Source: Tieghemostelium lacteum
Taxonomy: Eukaryota > Evosea > Eumycetozoa > Dictyosteliales > Raperosteliaceae
NCBI GenBank assembly: GCA_001606155.1
Contig: LODT01000001.1
Location: 682,001-746,000, forward strand
Direction of reading: 5' to 3'
DNA length: 64,000 nt
A program made the translations under genes and the position numbers. Under the pieces are notes generated by a model that was not told the DNA's origin, ran no database searches, and saw nothing but the letters and a program-made list of their open reading frames with translations. Positions 1 through 8,601 of this stretch are shown one piece after another (positions within the stretch are counted from its first letter, which is position 1; each line of letters starts with the position of its first letter).

Positions 1-1
1 T

Positions 2-693
2 TGGACCTATGGCAGTTCAATAACACTTGGTCAAATTGCAACTGTAGTTATAACATTTGTAGCTATAATGACCATTTTTCAAAAGTATTTATATTCTCTA
101 TTCTCTATTCTCTATCTTTTTATTTCAGATTTTATATAATTAACCACAAAAATGAAATTTTATATAGTTTTAGAAATACATATAAATTACAAAATAGAAT
201 GAATTATATGGCATGTTTACAGCAGTTATCACCAATTTGTATATTTACATTTTTGATTGTTGTATGGGCAGGAGTAGCACCACATTTATTGGTTGGTAAA
301 CCACATTTATTCATTATGACTATTGGAATTTTATTTAGTTATATTCAATCTAGATATATAACACAGAGAGTATGTCACGATGATTGTCTATTGTGGTATT
401 ACATTTTAATTCCATTGTCAATCAATGTATTCAATTCCATTTTGGCACGATACAGTTCACCAATAATCAATGAAGAATATGCACTATATTTCCTATTTGT
501 ATTGGCATGTTGCCAATTCCTCATCTTTGCCTATTTTGTTACCCAACAGTTATGTCAACATTTGAAAATTAGAGTATTTGTTATACCATATCCAGGTTCA
601 ACAAACATTGATAATACCTCTCTTCTCTCAAATATGGAGGAAGGTGTATCACAAGATTCAAATACTGACGATGGTAATGATGATTCTAAATAA
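2..693 (+). CDS. CDP-alcohol phosphotransferase (ethanolamine/choline phosphotransferase-like), 3' part
   Basis: The last step of the Kennedy pathway, transferring phosphoethanolamine or phosphocholine from the CDP form to diacylglycerol in the ER membrane, is the likely role. The gene enters from the left edge. Frame 2 is coding at first, then an intron at 85..128 (GTATTT...TTTCAG, 44 bp) joins it to the frame ending at 693. The visible part is the multi-membrane C-terminal half. The GKPHLFIMTIG stretch followed by SRYITQRVCH resembles the region after the catalytic CDP-alcohol signature in eukaryotic EPT/CPT enzymes; that signature itself lies outside the window. The tail is acidic and Ser/Asn-rich. 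Ethanolamine versus choline specificity cannot be decided here. Confidence 0.8.
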   Translation, partial: DLWQFNNTWSNCNCSYNICSYNDHFSKVFIFSILYSLSFYFRFYIINHKNEILYSFRNTYKLQNRMNYMACLQQLSPICIFTFLIVVWAGVAPHLLVGKPHLFIMTIGILFSYIQSRYITQRVCHDDCLLWYYILIPLSINVFNSILARYSSPIINEEYALYFLFVLACCQFLIFAYFVTQQLCQHLKIRVFVIPYPGSTNIDNTSLLSNMEEGVSQDSNTDDGNDDSK

Positions 694-1074
694 ATTTATA
701 ATTATTGTATAATAAATTTAAATATTATCTATAAAACACTGTTATTTCTTTTTTTGTTTGAATTTAGTTTATTCAAACCCCAATAAAATCCAAAACCATA
801 ATAGATTGATAATTTGGTTTATAATGAAATTGTGTGTTGTTAGTGTTTGAACTAGTTATCTTACCAATTTAAATTTTTATTTCACATGTTTTTAAATTTA
901 AAACAAAATTAGATCTTTTTCGATATAACTTAATAGCCAAGAAGATTATTTTTTGTTGGTTCATTTTCTATCGATAAATATCAAGACTAGAAGAAGGATT
1001 AAAATTTTTTTACATCATGTAGAAATTTGATTTATTTATTTTTTAAGATATTAAGATATTATAAACAGTTTTGA
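694..1074. other. Intergenic, AT-rich
   Basis: This gap lies between two convergent genes. It holds AT-rich sequence with poly(T) runs and AATAAA-like motifs near 707-715 that could serve 3' end formation. I see no gene or repeat. Confidence 0.6.
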
Positions 1075-2486
1075 TCAATTTGAACAAGTTGGTTGATATT
1101 TACATTTTTGCGAGGTGGTTGGAACTAGAATACAATGGTGAGGAGGTTTGCATTTTATATCAACACAGTTAAAACAAAAATCTTGTTTAACACATTTATA
1201 GATTTGATTTGAGTATTCTTTACAATCATAACCTAACGCACATGAATATTGCAAACATGATTCACCCTGATACACATCAAATTGATTTACAAAGATATGA
1301 GAATTTGGTAAACATATTTGTCCTATAATACAAATGCAATCTTTGTTAAGTGTGTTGTTTACTTGAGTAGATGGCGACATTGTTGCAGAAGAAGTCATTC
1401 TTGGAATTCCTGTTGTTCCAGTGCCTGTTCTAGCAGATGAAGTGGATGATGGAATACTAGTTGTTGGTGAGGTACTTGTTGTAGGAGATGTACTAGTTGA
1501 AGTGATTGGTGGGGCTGGTGAAGTTGTAGTTTTAGTTGGGTTAGATGTAAATTTTTTAATTGTATCATTAATTATATTTAAATATTGAATTGAAATTGTA
1601 GCAGTGGATGAATTTCTATTTGTTTTATACAAGATGTTGGATAGACTTTGTAAAAATTTTGGATCTCTATTTGTATTAAATACTTGTAACTCACCATTTG
1701 TAATACTAACAACATCATATGATGTATTGCTAGATGATGAAAATGATAATTGATCAGATGGATCAACACTACCCAAAAACTTAAAAGTAATGAATTCAAC
1801 AATACAAATTCCAGATGAATTTGGATTAAAATTAGATTCTAAGAAACGATATTCACCTTTGGGGTTATAGGCAATAGAGGTATTAATGATATTCAATGAT
1901 GCTGAAATTATAATAGTTTTTTCACCAAATAAAATATAATTCATACTATTTCATTATTAAAATCAGTCCAAGCTGAATAACTAAGCGTATTTGATAATAT
2001 AAAACTTCTACAATCATCAAATAATGGAGTTGTTTTGATATTCAAATCATAAACAGCTGGTAATTTCAAGGTGGTTCCATATATTCCCCAAGTATATTTT
2101 AGACTATTTACATTACATAAAAAATCAGATATACCATCCCCATTAAAATCACCCACATAAAAATAAGAGCATAGATCTTCAGGTAAAGAAAGCATCAATT
2201 GACCAATTCCATCAAAATATGAAAAATCATTCTTAAATGGTCCTGCATGGCCATAAATTATATATAATAGACCGAATGTCGTACGAAATATAATTTCATC
2301 ATATCCATCATTATTTATATCTCCACATATAAAGTAATTTCGAATAAAGTTTTTTTCAAAGTTAATTCTGAAACCATTGACTTCATCAATCATCGAAACT
2401 TTTAAAGGTCTCTGGCCACCATATCTTGAGATATCACCAAAAAATACATATGTTTTAAGGGTTTGTTGATCGGTTGTTAGTATCAT
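1075..2486 (-). pseudogene. FG-GAP (integrin-alpha-like) repeat protein with Cys-rich tail, frame-broken
   Basis: Two open frames (1941..2486 then 1075..1944) overlap by four bases (ATGA) and together look like one protein. The first holds calcium-loop FG-GAP motifs: GDINNDG at about residues 55-61 and GDFNGDG at about 112-118. A third loop (DFNNE) begins at 175 just before the stop, and its continuation (NYILFGEK) lies in the second frame. That frame then has a Ser/Thr/Pro stretch and a Cys-rich region with the follistatin-like CK..HHC...C spacing. There is no signal peptide or membrane helix, so the 5' end may be missing. The break at 1941-1944 needs a one-base shift. Options are an assembly error, a true frameshift, or an intron using the weak GT near 1978 and the TTTCAG ending at 1902. 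Dictyostelids have many FG-GAP surface proteins. Confidence 0.5.
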
Positions 2487-3081
2487 TTTATTTTATCACT
2501 GAAGAAATATTACACCATTTCTACTGAAATAGAATAAAAAACTTAATGAATTAATTTTGAACAATGAATATTATATTATATAGACTCATTAAAAAATAAT
2601 GTATTGGGTGTGTTAAAATATAAAATTGTAAATTTGCAACATCTATATATTTTATTAATACTTTATTTTTTTTCAATTAGGGGCAATAACAAACAAGGTA
2701 CTATCAAAAACATTGCAAATCTATGACCAACTCATTATCAAAATATTCAAATCTATTTCGTATACTAAGTAATTAGAGAAGTTCCAAATCTATAAAAGGT
2801 TGAAATTGAAATATTGATTCCTACTACATTTTTCACATTTTTAAATAATTATAGAAAAGTTGTAAATTCTAGGCTTATATAAAGAATATATTAATTTAAA
2901 TTATATTAAACTGTATAGTAAAAGCATATATAAAAAATAAAGTTTGGTATTCTGAGACCCAAAACTTGCAGCTGATCATAGATTAAACCCGGAGTAACTT
3001 CCACAAAAATTCCGCATCTGGTTTGGTGTAATTATGCTGCTTTCAAAAACCTGTTTTAAATTGCATATGTGGTTTGTAATG
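2487..3081. other. Intergenic, AT-rich, left flank of the LTR element
   Basis: About 600 bp of AT-rich sequence with no open frame that I would defend. The last 150 bp are less AT-rich (CCCGGAGTAAC near 2990). The final six bases, GTAATG at 3076-3081, are repeated after the element at 5273-5278 as its target site duplication. Confidence 0.6.
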
Positions 3082-3302
3082 TGTAAGACTTAAGTTATAT
3101 TAAGGATAGTTATATTAAGTTCTAAAGTGTTATATGTATCTCTAACGTACTATAGACCTTACTGAACCACAATGGTTAATGTTTATTATATATGTTTACT
3201 AGAGATCCTAGATCTCTTAATATTACTATATATGGAAATGTTATTAGTTTTGTCTATTGTCCTATACTAAGACAAGTTACCTAGACAGACCAATGTCTGA
3301 CA
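3082..3302 (-). repeat. LTR, 3' copy relative to the element's orientation
   Basis: 221-bp terminal repeat with near-inverted ends TGTAAGAC and GTCTGACA. It is identical to 5052..5272 by eye and borders the polypurine tract. Confidence 0.9.
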
Positions 3303-3316
3303 ATCCCCCTTTCTTC

Positions 3317-4276
3317 TTAGGATGGAATGTAGACTTCTGGATCCTTATCTAAGACTTGGAACAGCTTTTCTAATAGTACACCACCACACTTATCAGACAG
3401 TACTAACAGTGATGTCACTACTTGATCTTTATATTTGTCTTGTAGACATTCTTTCACAATATCTTTGGTAGCTTGTGAGACATTTGATTTCTCTTGATTG
3501 TAATTGACACTATCCTTGGTATAACCTTTGTCTTTAAGTTCTTCTGAGCTGATCCACTTTTTCTGGTTAGATATTTGTACTAAATATTCTACATGTTTCT
3601 TAGCACTCTTTCTCTTACCAGTTACCCATCTTTTAGCCATTATACGTAACATTCCAACACCCATTCTAGAGTTAAGTATCTTTTCAACTAGACTAGCAAT
3701 CTCTTTAGTCTTGGTTGGCTCCTTTTCCTCTAGCTCCAATAATTCTATAACATTATTTCTCCATTTGTTGGTTCTTTCGTCTTTTTCTTTCTTTAGAATT
3801 TCTATCCATTCTTTCAGATGATTTGAGTTCTTTATATCAATGTAAGATTCTAATTCTATCTTCTTGAACTTCTCAATATCCATGAGTAAATCATCCAATA
3901 TTCTATGAGCAGCTTCTTCATCACCATTTCTGGAATTTCGTTGAAGATACTCCACCCACCTTTTTCCTTTGGTATTTCCAGATTCTGTAGAGACACTACT
4001 ATCCAATGATCCCATAATGCTTTTACCTTGGACTCCTGCTAACTCTTGGTGCACTACATGTTGTAAAGTCCCAGATTGATAATCGTCACCATCAATCTCG
4101 TCTACGAGCATATCAGTCACCCTTTTAGCCCTGTCCTCCGGCAGTAAACTTACCAGTTGTTGGTTTACAACCTCATTTACTACCCTTTTACCAGCATTAT
4201 CCAATTTTCCTTGTAGATCTACTTGCATTTGATCATTGTGAAGTACAGGTTGTTGACCTACAACCCCTTCTACCAA
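3317..4276 (-). CDS. Element-encoded protein, main open frame
   Basis: This is a lysine/glutamate-rich, probably helical protein of at least 319 residues that carries no domain I recognise. The listed start is a TTG and the frame stays open upstream into the 51-bp tandem repeats. It lies inside the LTR element, antisense to the window, where a gag-like product would be expected. I see no zinc knuckle or protease motif, so the gag assignment is positional only. It is treated as part of a fossil element. Confidence 0.5.
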   Translation of the reverse strand: MVEGVVGQQPVLHNDQMQVDLQGKLDNAGKRVVNEVVNQQLVSLLPEDRAKRVTDMLVDEIDGDDYQSGTLQHVVHQELAGVQGKSIMGSLDSSVSTESGNTKGKRWVEYLQRNSRNGDEEAAHRILDDLLMDIEKFKKIELESYIDIKNSNHLKEWIEILKKEKDERTNKWRNNVIELLELEEKEPTKTKEIASLVEKILNSRMGVGMLRIMAKRWVTGKRKSAKKHVEYLVQISNQKKWISSEELKDKGYTKDSVNYNQEKSNVSQATKDIVKECLQDKYKDQVVTSLLVLSDKCGGVLLEKLFQVLDKDPEVYIPS

Positions 4277-4529
4277 CGTTATATCCTGTAGTGGACCCGG
4301 TTGAAGACCATCAACCCCATCTACTAACGTTTCATCCTGTAGTGTACCCGGTTGAAGACCATCAACCCTCTCTACTAACGTTTTATCCTGTAGTGGACCC
4401 GGTTGAAGACCATCAACCCTCTATTAAAGTTTTATCCTGTAGTGTACCCGGTTGAAGACCATCAACCCTATTTACTAACGTTTCATCCTGTAGAATACCC
4501 GGTTGAAGACCATCAACCCCATCTACTAA
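4275..4529. repeat. Tandem 51-bp repeat inside the LTR element
   Basis: About five copies of a unit of about 51 bp, each containing CCTGTAGTG and CCCGGTTGAAGACC. In the minus-strand frame they encode a repeated GVDGLQPG motif followed by LQDxTLV. The block links the element's two open frames and may vary in copy number between insertions. Confidence 0.85.
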
Positions 4530-4841
4530 CGTTATATCTCGTGTTGCAGCACCATCGGTCCCCTCACTACAGTCATTGTTTGAATCAATGGTTCTCGTAA
4601 TATATTTATTCCATAATTCTCTATTGGCCTCCTTGCCAATCTTCAAAGGTTCATCAACCTCCATATCATATGGTATATTACTATTACTATTGACACCCAT
4701 GTCAATCTGCAGAGATTCATCAATCTCAATACCCTTATCGGTATTCCTATCCAGACCTTCAGGTCTAACCACCGATTCCACATCATCATTAATTATAATA
4801 GGCACATCTACCCTAATCTCTTCGTATACGTTCGTATCCAA
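4413..4841 (-). CDS. Element-encoded acidic protein, upstream open frame
   Basis: 142 residues beginning MDTNVYEEI, rich in Asp and Glu, ending inside the 51-bp repeat block. It starts about 210 bp inside the 5' LTR, the usual place for the first product of an LTR element. No known fold is recognisable. Confidence 0.45.
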   Translation of the reverse strand: MDTNVYEEIRVDVPIIINDDVESVVRPEGLDRNTDKGIEIDESLQIDMGVNSNSNIPYDMEVDEPLKIGKEANRELWNKYITRTIDSNNDCSEGTDGAATRDITLVDGVDGLQPGILQDETLVNRVDGLQPGTLQDKTLIEG

Positions 4842-5051
4842 CTCTATCTAGCGAAGCATCAGCTTCTATGTAAAATCTCTTGTCATCGTCAGGTATACAA
4901 ACAACCATTTTTACATACCAAATGTTTTAAACCATTGCCATATAAGATTTTTTAAATTTTTCATTTTCCCATTTTTAATAAATGTTGACTTTTGAAAAAT
5001 AATTTTTAACAGATAAATAATATGAGGTTTTAAAATCCTAAGTTATCGCCA

Positions 5052-5272
5052 TGTAAGACTTAAGTTATATTAAGGATAGTTATATTAAGTTCTAAAGTGT
5101 TATATGTATCTCTAACGTACTATAGACCTTACTGAACCACAATGGTTAATGTTTATTATATATGTTTACTAGAGATCCTAGATCTCTTAATATTACTATA
5201 TATGGAAATGTTATTAGTTTTGTCTATTGTCCTATACTAAGACAAGTTACCTAGACAGACCAATGTCTGACA
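5052..5272 (-). repeat. LTR, 5' copy relative to the element's orientation
   Basis: 221-bp terminal repeat identical by eye to 3082..3302. It is followed on the minus strand by TGGCGATAAC, the expected position of a primer-binding site, and by the host duplication GTAATG on its outer side. Confidence 0.9.
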
Positions 5273-5371
5273 GTAATGAAATTGTCTGTTGTGTAAAAAT
5301 ATATTTTATTTTCAAATTATCTTTCATTTAAACAATTTTATTTTTTTTTTTTTTTCAGATTTTTAGATTTG

Positions 5372-6085
5372 ATGAACAATGAATATAAACAACTTTTACA
5401 ATTAAAATATGAATATGAACAAAAAATATTAAGCCTAAACCAAAGTAATGATACATTGTCATCATCTATAGATATAAAAATCTCAAAAGAAAAAGAATAT
5501 AATACCTATTTAAAAGATGAGATTAATAGATTAAAAAAACAAATTGATCAAGAAAATGAATGGTTAGATAATCAAAAGAGTATAAATTTAAAATTAAAAT
5601 CACTTGATAATAGTAATGTTAGTAGTAATAATAAAAAGAATATAAATGATATTGAAAAGTTACATGATAATATCAATTTTATTAATGATAAAATTGAAAA
5701 TGAATTAGAGCCACTATTATCAACTCTATTTGAATCTTCAAAATTAAAATTAAAAATTAAAAGTGAAGTGGTAAAAGAGAATAGAGAAAAAGAAGATGAG
5801 ATGGAGGTTGATGATACAAGTCAATCATTTAAAAAGTTGGATACTTTATTATTAGGTTTTATCATTCAATATGCAATAGATTCTTTTGAAAACGATCCAT
5901 TAGTATATTTCTCACCAAAAGATGTACAATTAAGTCTCTCCATTTATTATCCAAAACTTCACAAGAGATTTGAAAATATAAAGTATTTTGAAAGAGATTT
6001 TAAATTATTACAAGAATTACATATAATTGAAATTCAACCAAATAATAATAATCTATATAGATTAGTACAGTTATTTAGAAATTAA
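5372..6085 (+). CDS. Coiled-coil protein, possibly CENP-K-like
   Basis: The ORF gives 237 residues from the ATG at 5372. Residues 1 to about 135 are a long charged coiled coil, followed by an acidic linker (EDEMEVDD). The C-terminal 80 residues (LLLGFIIQYAIDSFENDP ... LHIIEIQPNNNNLYRL) look like a small helical domain. The combination of a coiled coil and a short C-terminal domain ending in a leucine-rich helix plus strand resembles kinetochore protein CENP-K, but the match is weak and other coiled-coil proteins would fit. A long T-run and TTTTCAG just upstream (5341-5358) form a perfect splice acceptor. Either the 5' UTR is spliced or a first coding exon lies further left, which would put the LTR element in an intron. 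Confidence 0.55.
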   Translation: MNNEYKQLLQLKYEYEQKILSLNQSNDTLSSSIDIKISKEKEYNTYLKDEINRLKKQIDQENEWLDNQKSINLKLKSLDNSNVSSNNKKNINDIEKLHDNINFINDKIENELEPLLSTLFESSKLKLKIKSEVVKENREKEDEMEVDDTSQSFKKLDTLLLGFIIQYAIDSFENDPLVYFSPKDVQLSLSIYYPKLHKRFENIKYFERDFKLLQELHIIEIQPNNNNLYRLVQLFRN

Positions 6086-6248
6086 AATAAAAATAACTGT
6101 CAAATTAACTGATCTTTCTCCAAAAAAGGAATCTAATATCGTCGACACAAATACTTAAATGAAAATTTTTTTTCATATTTTTTCTAAATTTTACTTTAGG
6201 CGATACTTCCCCCACCAATAGTGTTAAACTAAAATATCATATTAGATA

Positions 6249-6764
6249 ATGACAGAATCAACCAACATAAGAGAAATTATAGATAATTTAATTGATGATT
6301 GGAAAAATGCAGCTCCAATTGGATTTGATATAAATATACTAAAGGTTTTAGAATTGGAAACTATTGAAAAGGGAAATATATGTTATTCAATGGTTGTACC
6401 ACAATCACTTTGTAATATTATAAATACACTTCATGGTGGTGCTATTGGTACTATTGTTGGTAGGTTTTTATTTAAATATATCCTTAATGATCATCATCTA
6501 TATATACTAATCTCTTTTAAAGATGTTGTTAGTTCAATTGCAATTGTATCAATGAACCCAGAATTACCACCATCAGTTAGTGTTGAAATATGTGTTCATT
6601 ATGCAGCCACCGCTAAATTGGATGAAAAGATTAAAGTATATTCCAATGTTTATAAAATGGGTAAAAATTTAGCATTTACAGATACAACAATTAGAAATTC
6701 AAAAGGTGATATTGTAGCAAAAGCTTCTCATACCAAATATATTGGTTTTAAACCAAAACTATAG
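6249..6764 (+). CDS. Hotdog-fold thioesterase, ACOT13/PaaI-like
   Basis: This likely hydrolyses acyl-CoA thioesters. An in-frame intron at 6460..6522 (GTAGGT...AAAG, 63 bp) is inferred because the open frame contains an insertion exactly inside the conserved core. Splicing restores TLHGGAIGTIVD followed by VVSSIAIVS, the HGG(A/L)...D signature of the ACOT13 group, in which the Asp acts in catalysis. The spliced product is 150 residues, close to ACOT13's usual length. The end AKASHTKYIGF fits the last beta strand. I see no targeting peptide. Substrate and location cannot be read from the sequence. Confidence 0.85.
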   Translation: MTESTNIREIIDNLIDDWKNAAPIGFDINILKVLELETIEKGNICYSMVVPQSLCNIINTLHGGAIGTIVGRFLFKYILNDHHLYILISFKDVVSSIAIVSMNPELPPSVSVEICVHYAATAKLDEKIKVYSNVYKMGKNLAFTDTTIRNSKGDIVAKASHTKYIGFKPKL

Positions 6765-6772
6765 ATTTTTAT

Positions 6773-6775
<3 letters not shown>

Positions 6776-6812
<37 letters not shown>
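6776..6812. repeat. (TA)n microsatellite
   Basis: About 18 TA dinucleotides directly after the thioesterase stop codon. Confidence 0.95.
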
Positions 6813-6813
<1 letters not shown>

Positions 6814-7048
6814 AATGTAAAAATAATAATAATCATAAAGTCAAAACACATACCCCACAACATTTTTCAGTGATAAAAAGAGTGGTTAAAATAACTTCTC
6901 ACCCACACTTTGAGTCTTAAAAATAATATTATATTAATGGTAGTTAAAATGTCAACCATTACACACTCACCCACACTTAAACTCTATATTCATCCACTAC
7001 CCTCCTCTACTTTTTTTAATATTCTTTTTTTATCAATATTAATAGAAG

Positions 7049-7666
7049 ATGATAAAGATATTTAGTTATTTTATAGTTATATTAAATTTCGGTAAATTAA
7101 TATTGGCAAAGGAGGAAGAAGAAGAATGGGATTTTGTAGGAAGTCATGGTAGTTTAATGTTTTTATCATTTGGAATAATGATACCAATTGGTATATTTAT
7201 CAGTAGATATTTAAAGATTTATAAATGGTGGTTTCCAATACATATATTTTTACAATCAAGTGCATTGGCATTCATGTTGACTGGTTATATAATAATGTTA
7301 ACAAAAATTGGGTTCACATTGGAAACAAATCATGCAAAAGTTGGATTTGCAACTATACTATTGATGGTTATAACCTATGTCGGTGGAATTATATCTCATC
7401 TCTTTTATGATCCAAAGAGAAAGAGTGCCCCTATATTTCCAGATAGACTTCACTGGTATTCAGGAAGATTAATCTACCTTTTGTCACAGGTTACTCTCAT
7501 ATTGGGTATGAGATTTGTATTTGCAAAAGAGATTATCATTATCTACAGTTTTTGTATATTAATTTTCCTGTGTGTTCCATTGATTATTGAACTGTTTATT
7601 TTTCAAAAAACTAAACATCGTAAAAGTCGTACTAGAAAAGATATACAGGAGGAGGAACATCAATAA
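7049..7666 (+). CDS. Cytochrome b561-type transmembrane protein
   Basis: A 205-residue single-exon gene with an N-terminal signal peptide (to about residue 20) and five further membrane helices. Histidines sit in the b561 pattern: SHGSLMF, WFPIHIFLQ, ETNHAKVGF and LHWYSGR. These four would ligate two haems in the FRRS1/ferric-reductase-like b561 fold. Transmembrane electron transfer, possibly ferric or ascorbate-linked, is the family role. There is no DOMON domain, so this is the membrane core alone. The C-terminus is a basic, then acidic, cytosolic tail. A short EEEEEW segment follows the signal peptide. Confidence 0.85.
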   Translation: MIKIFSYFIVILNFGKLILAKEEEEEWDFVGSHGSLMFLSFGIMIPIGIFISRYLKIYKWWFPIHIFLQSSALAFMLTGYIIMLTKIGFTLETNHAKVGFATILLMVITYVGGIISHLFYDPKRKSAPIFPDRLHWYSGRLIYLLSQVTLILGMRFVFAKEIIIIYSFCILIFLCVPLIIELFIFQKTKHRKSRTRKDIQEEEHQ

Positions 7667-8601
7667 AAATCATGTGACACTTTGTTGATGATATTATCCA
7701 TCAGCTCAGACCATCCACAAAATGCACACAAACCAAAATATCTGATTTATGCATTTTGTGATAATTATTCTGAAAATAAAATATCTTTGTCCCACCTTTT
7801 ATAACACATTTAAAAAAAAAAAAAAACAAAAATACAAAACTATAATGATTCAAATAATGAATACCATTGTATAATTTGCGCTTTCCATCATTTTCCACTT
7901 TAAATAGAATTCAAAAAGGCCGTTTGGAATTTAAAGATCAAACTTATTCATTGAAATCTGATTGATCATCTAACAATAAGGATTTTTTAGCAATATATAT
8001 ACCATGTTTTTTTTTTTATTCAAAGGCCAACTCGTATTTTAAAAGAATTTAAATGTTTTTTTGTAAACTGTCATCGAAATCATACAAAAACGTAAAAATA
8101 AAAAAAATCTATCTGTAGTGGGGTGGACATATGTTTTACCCGCATTCCATTCACAAAAATTAAAACCAAATCTAAAATTAATTTAAATATAAACACATTT
8201 AGACGTTAAATGAGTCGTTAATTTTTTTTTCCATTTCTTTTTTTTTTATAATATTTATTTTTAATTTATATATCAATCCTATCACATTCATTTCACATTT
8301 AGTTAGTGGGAATATTAAAGAAACAACAGAGATATATCTTTACTATATATATTTTTGTTTCCTCCCCCGAAAGATATTTTTCACATTTTCACTTAATTTG
8401 TATTAAATAATATATTATATTTTTTTTTTGTCTTTTTTTTCAAGTGAAAAGATTTTAGATATTTAGATATTTGGATTTAAAAAAAAATTAGTGGTTAGTG
8501 TCATTTTTGTTCAAAAAAAAAAAAAAAAAACATATTAACGATATATATGTGTTTGTTCTATAGGGGGTATTAAATCACTAATCAATCCAAAAAAAAAAAA
8601 A
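7667..8601. other. Intergenic, upstream region of the first Grl gene
   Basis: About 930 bp, extremely AT-rich, with many homopolymer runs such as an A-run at 8514-8530. A minus-strand open frame at 7701..7898 is homopolymer-rich and not convincing. It probably holds the promoter of the receptor at 8602. No tRNA or repeat was seen. Confidence 0.55.

Larger units (their letters stand above)
3082..5272 (-). mobile_element. Short, recent LTR retroelement (non-autonomous)
   Basis: Two 221-bp direct repeats (3082..3302 and 5052..5272) that I read as identical begin TGT and end ACA and flank a 1.75-kb interior. The host bases GTAATG occur on both sides, a 6-bp target duplication. Read on the minus strand, the interior starts with TGG right after the 5' LTR, as a tRNA primer-binding site does. 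It ends in a purine tract (AAGAAGAAAGGGGGAT, 3303-3318 complement) right before the 3' LTR. The interior encodes two acidic or lysine-rich open frames but no recognisable reverse transcriptase, integrase or protease. Identical LTRs argue for a very recent insertion. The coding part looks broken, about once, and the element would depend on enzymes supplied elsewhere. The family is not identified. Confidence 0.85.

Noticed and set aside
7701-7898. Minus-strand 65-codon frame
   Set aside because: It contains a poly-Phe run from a homopolymer and lies in a spacer with no supporting motif.
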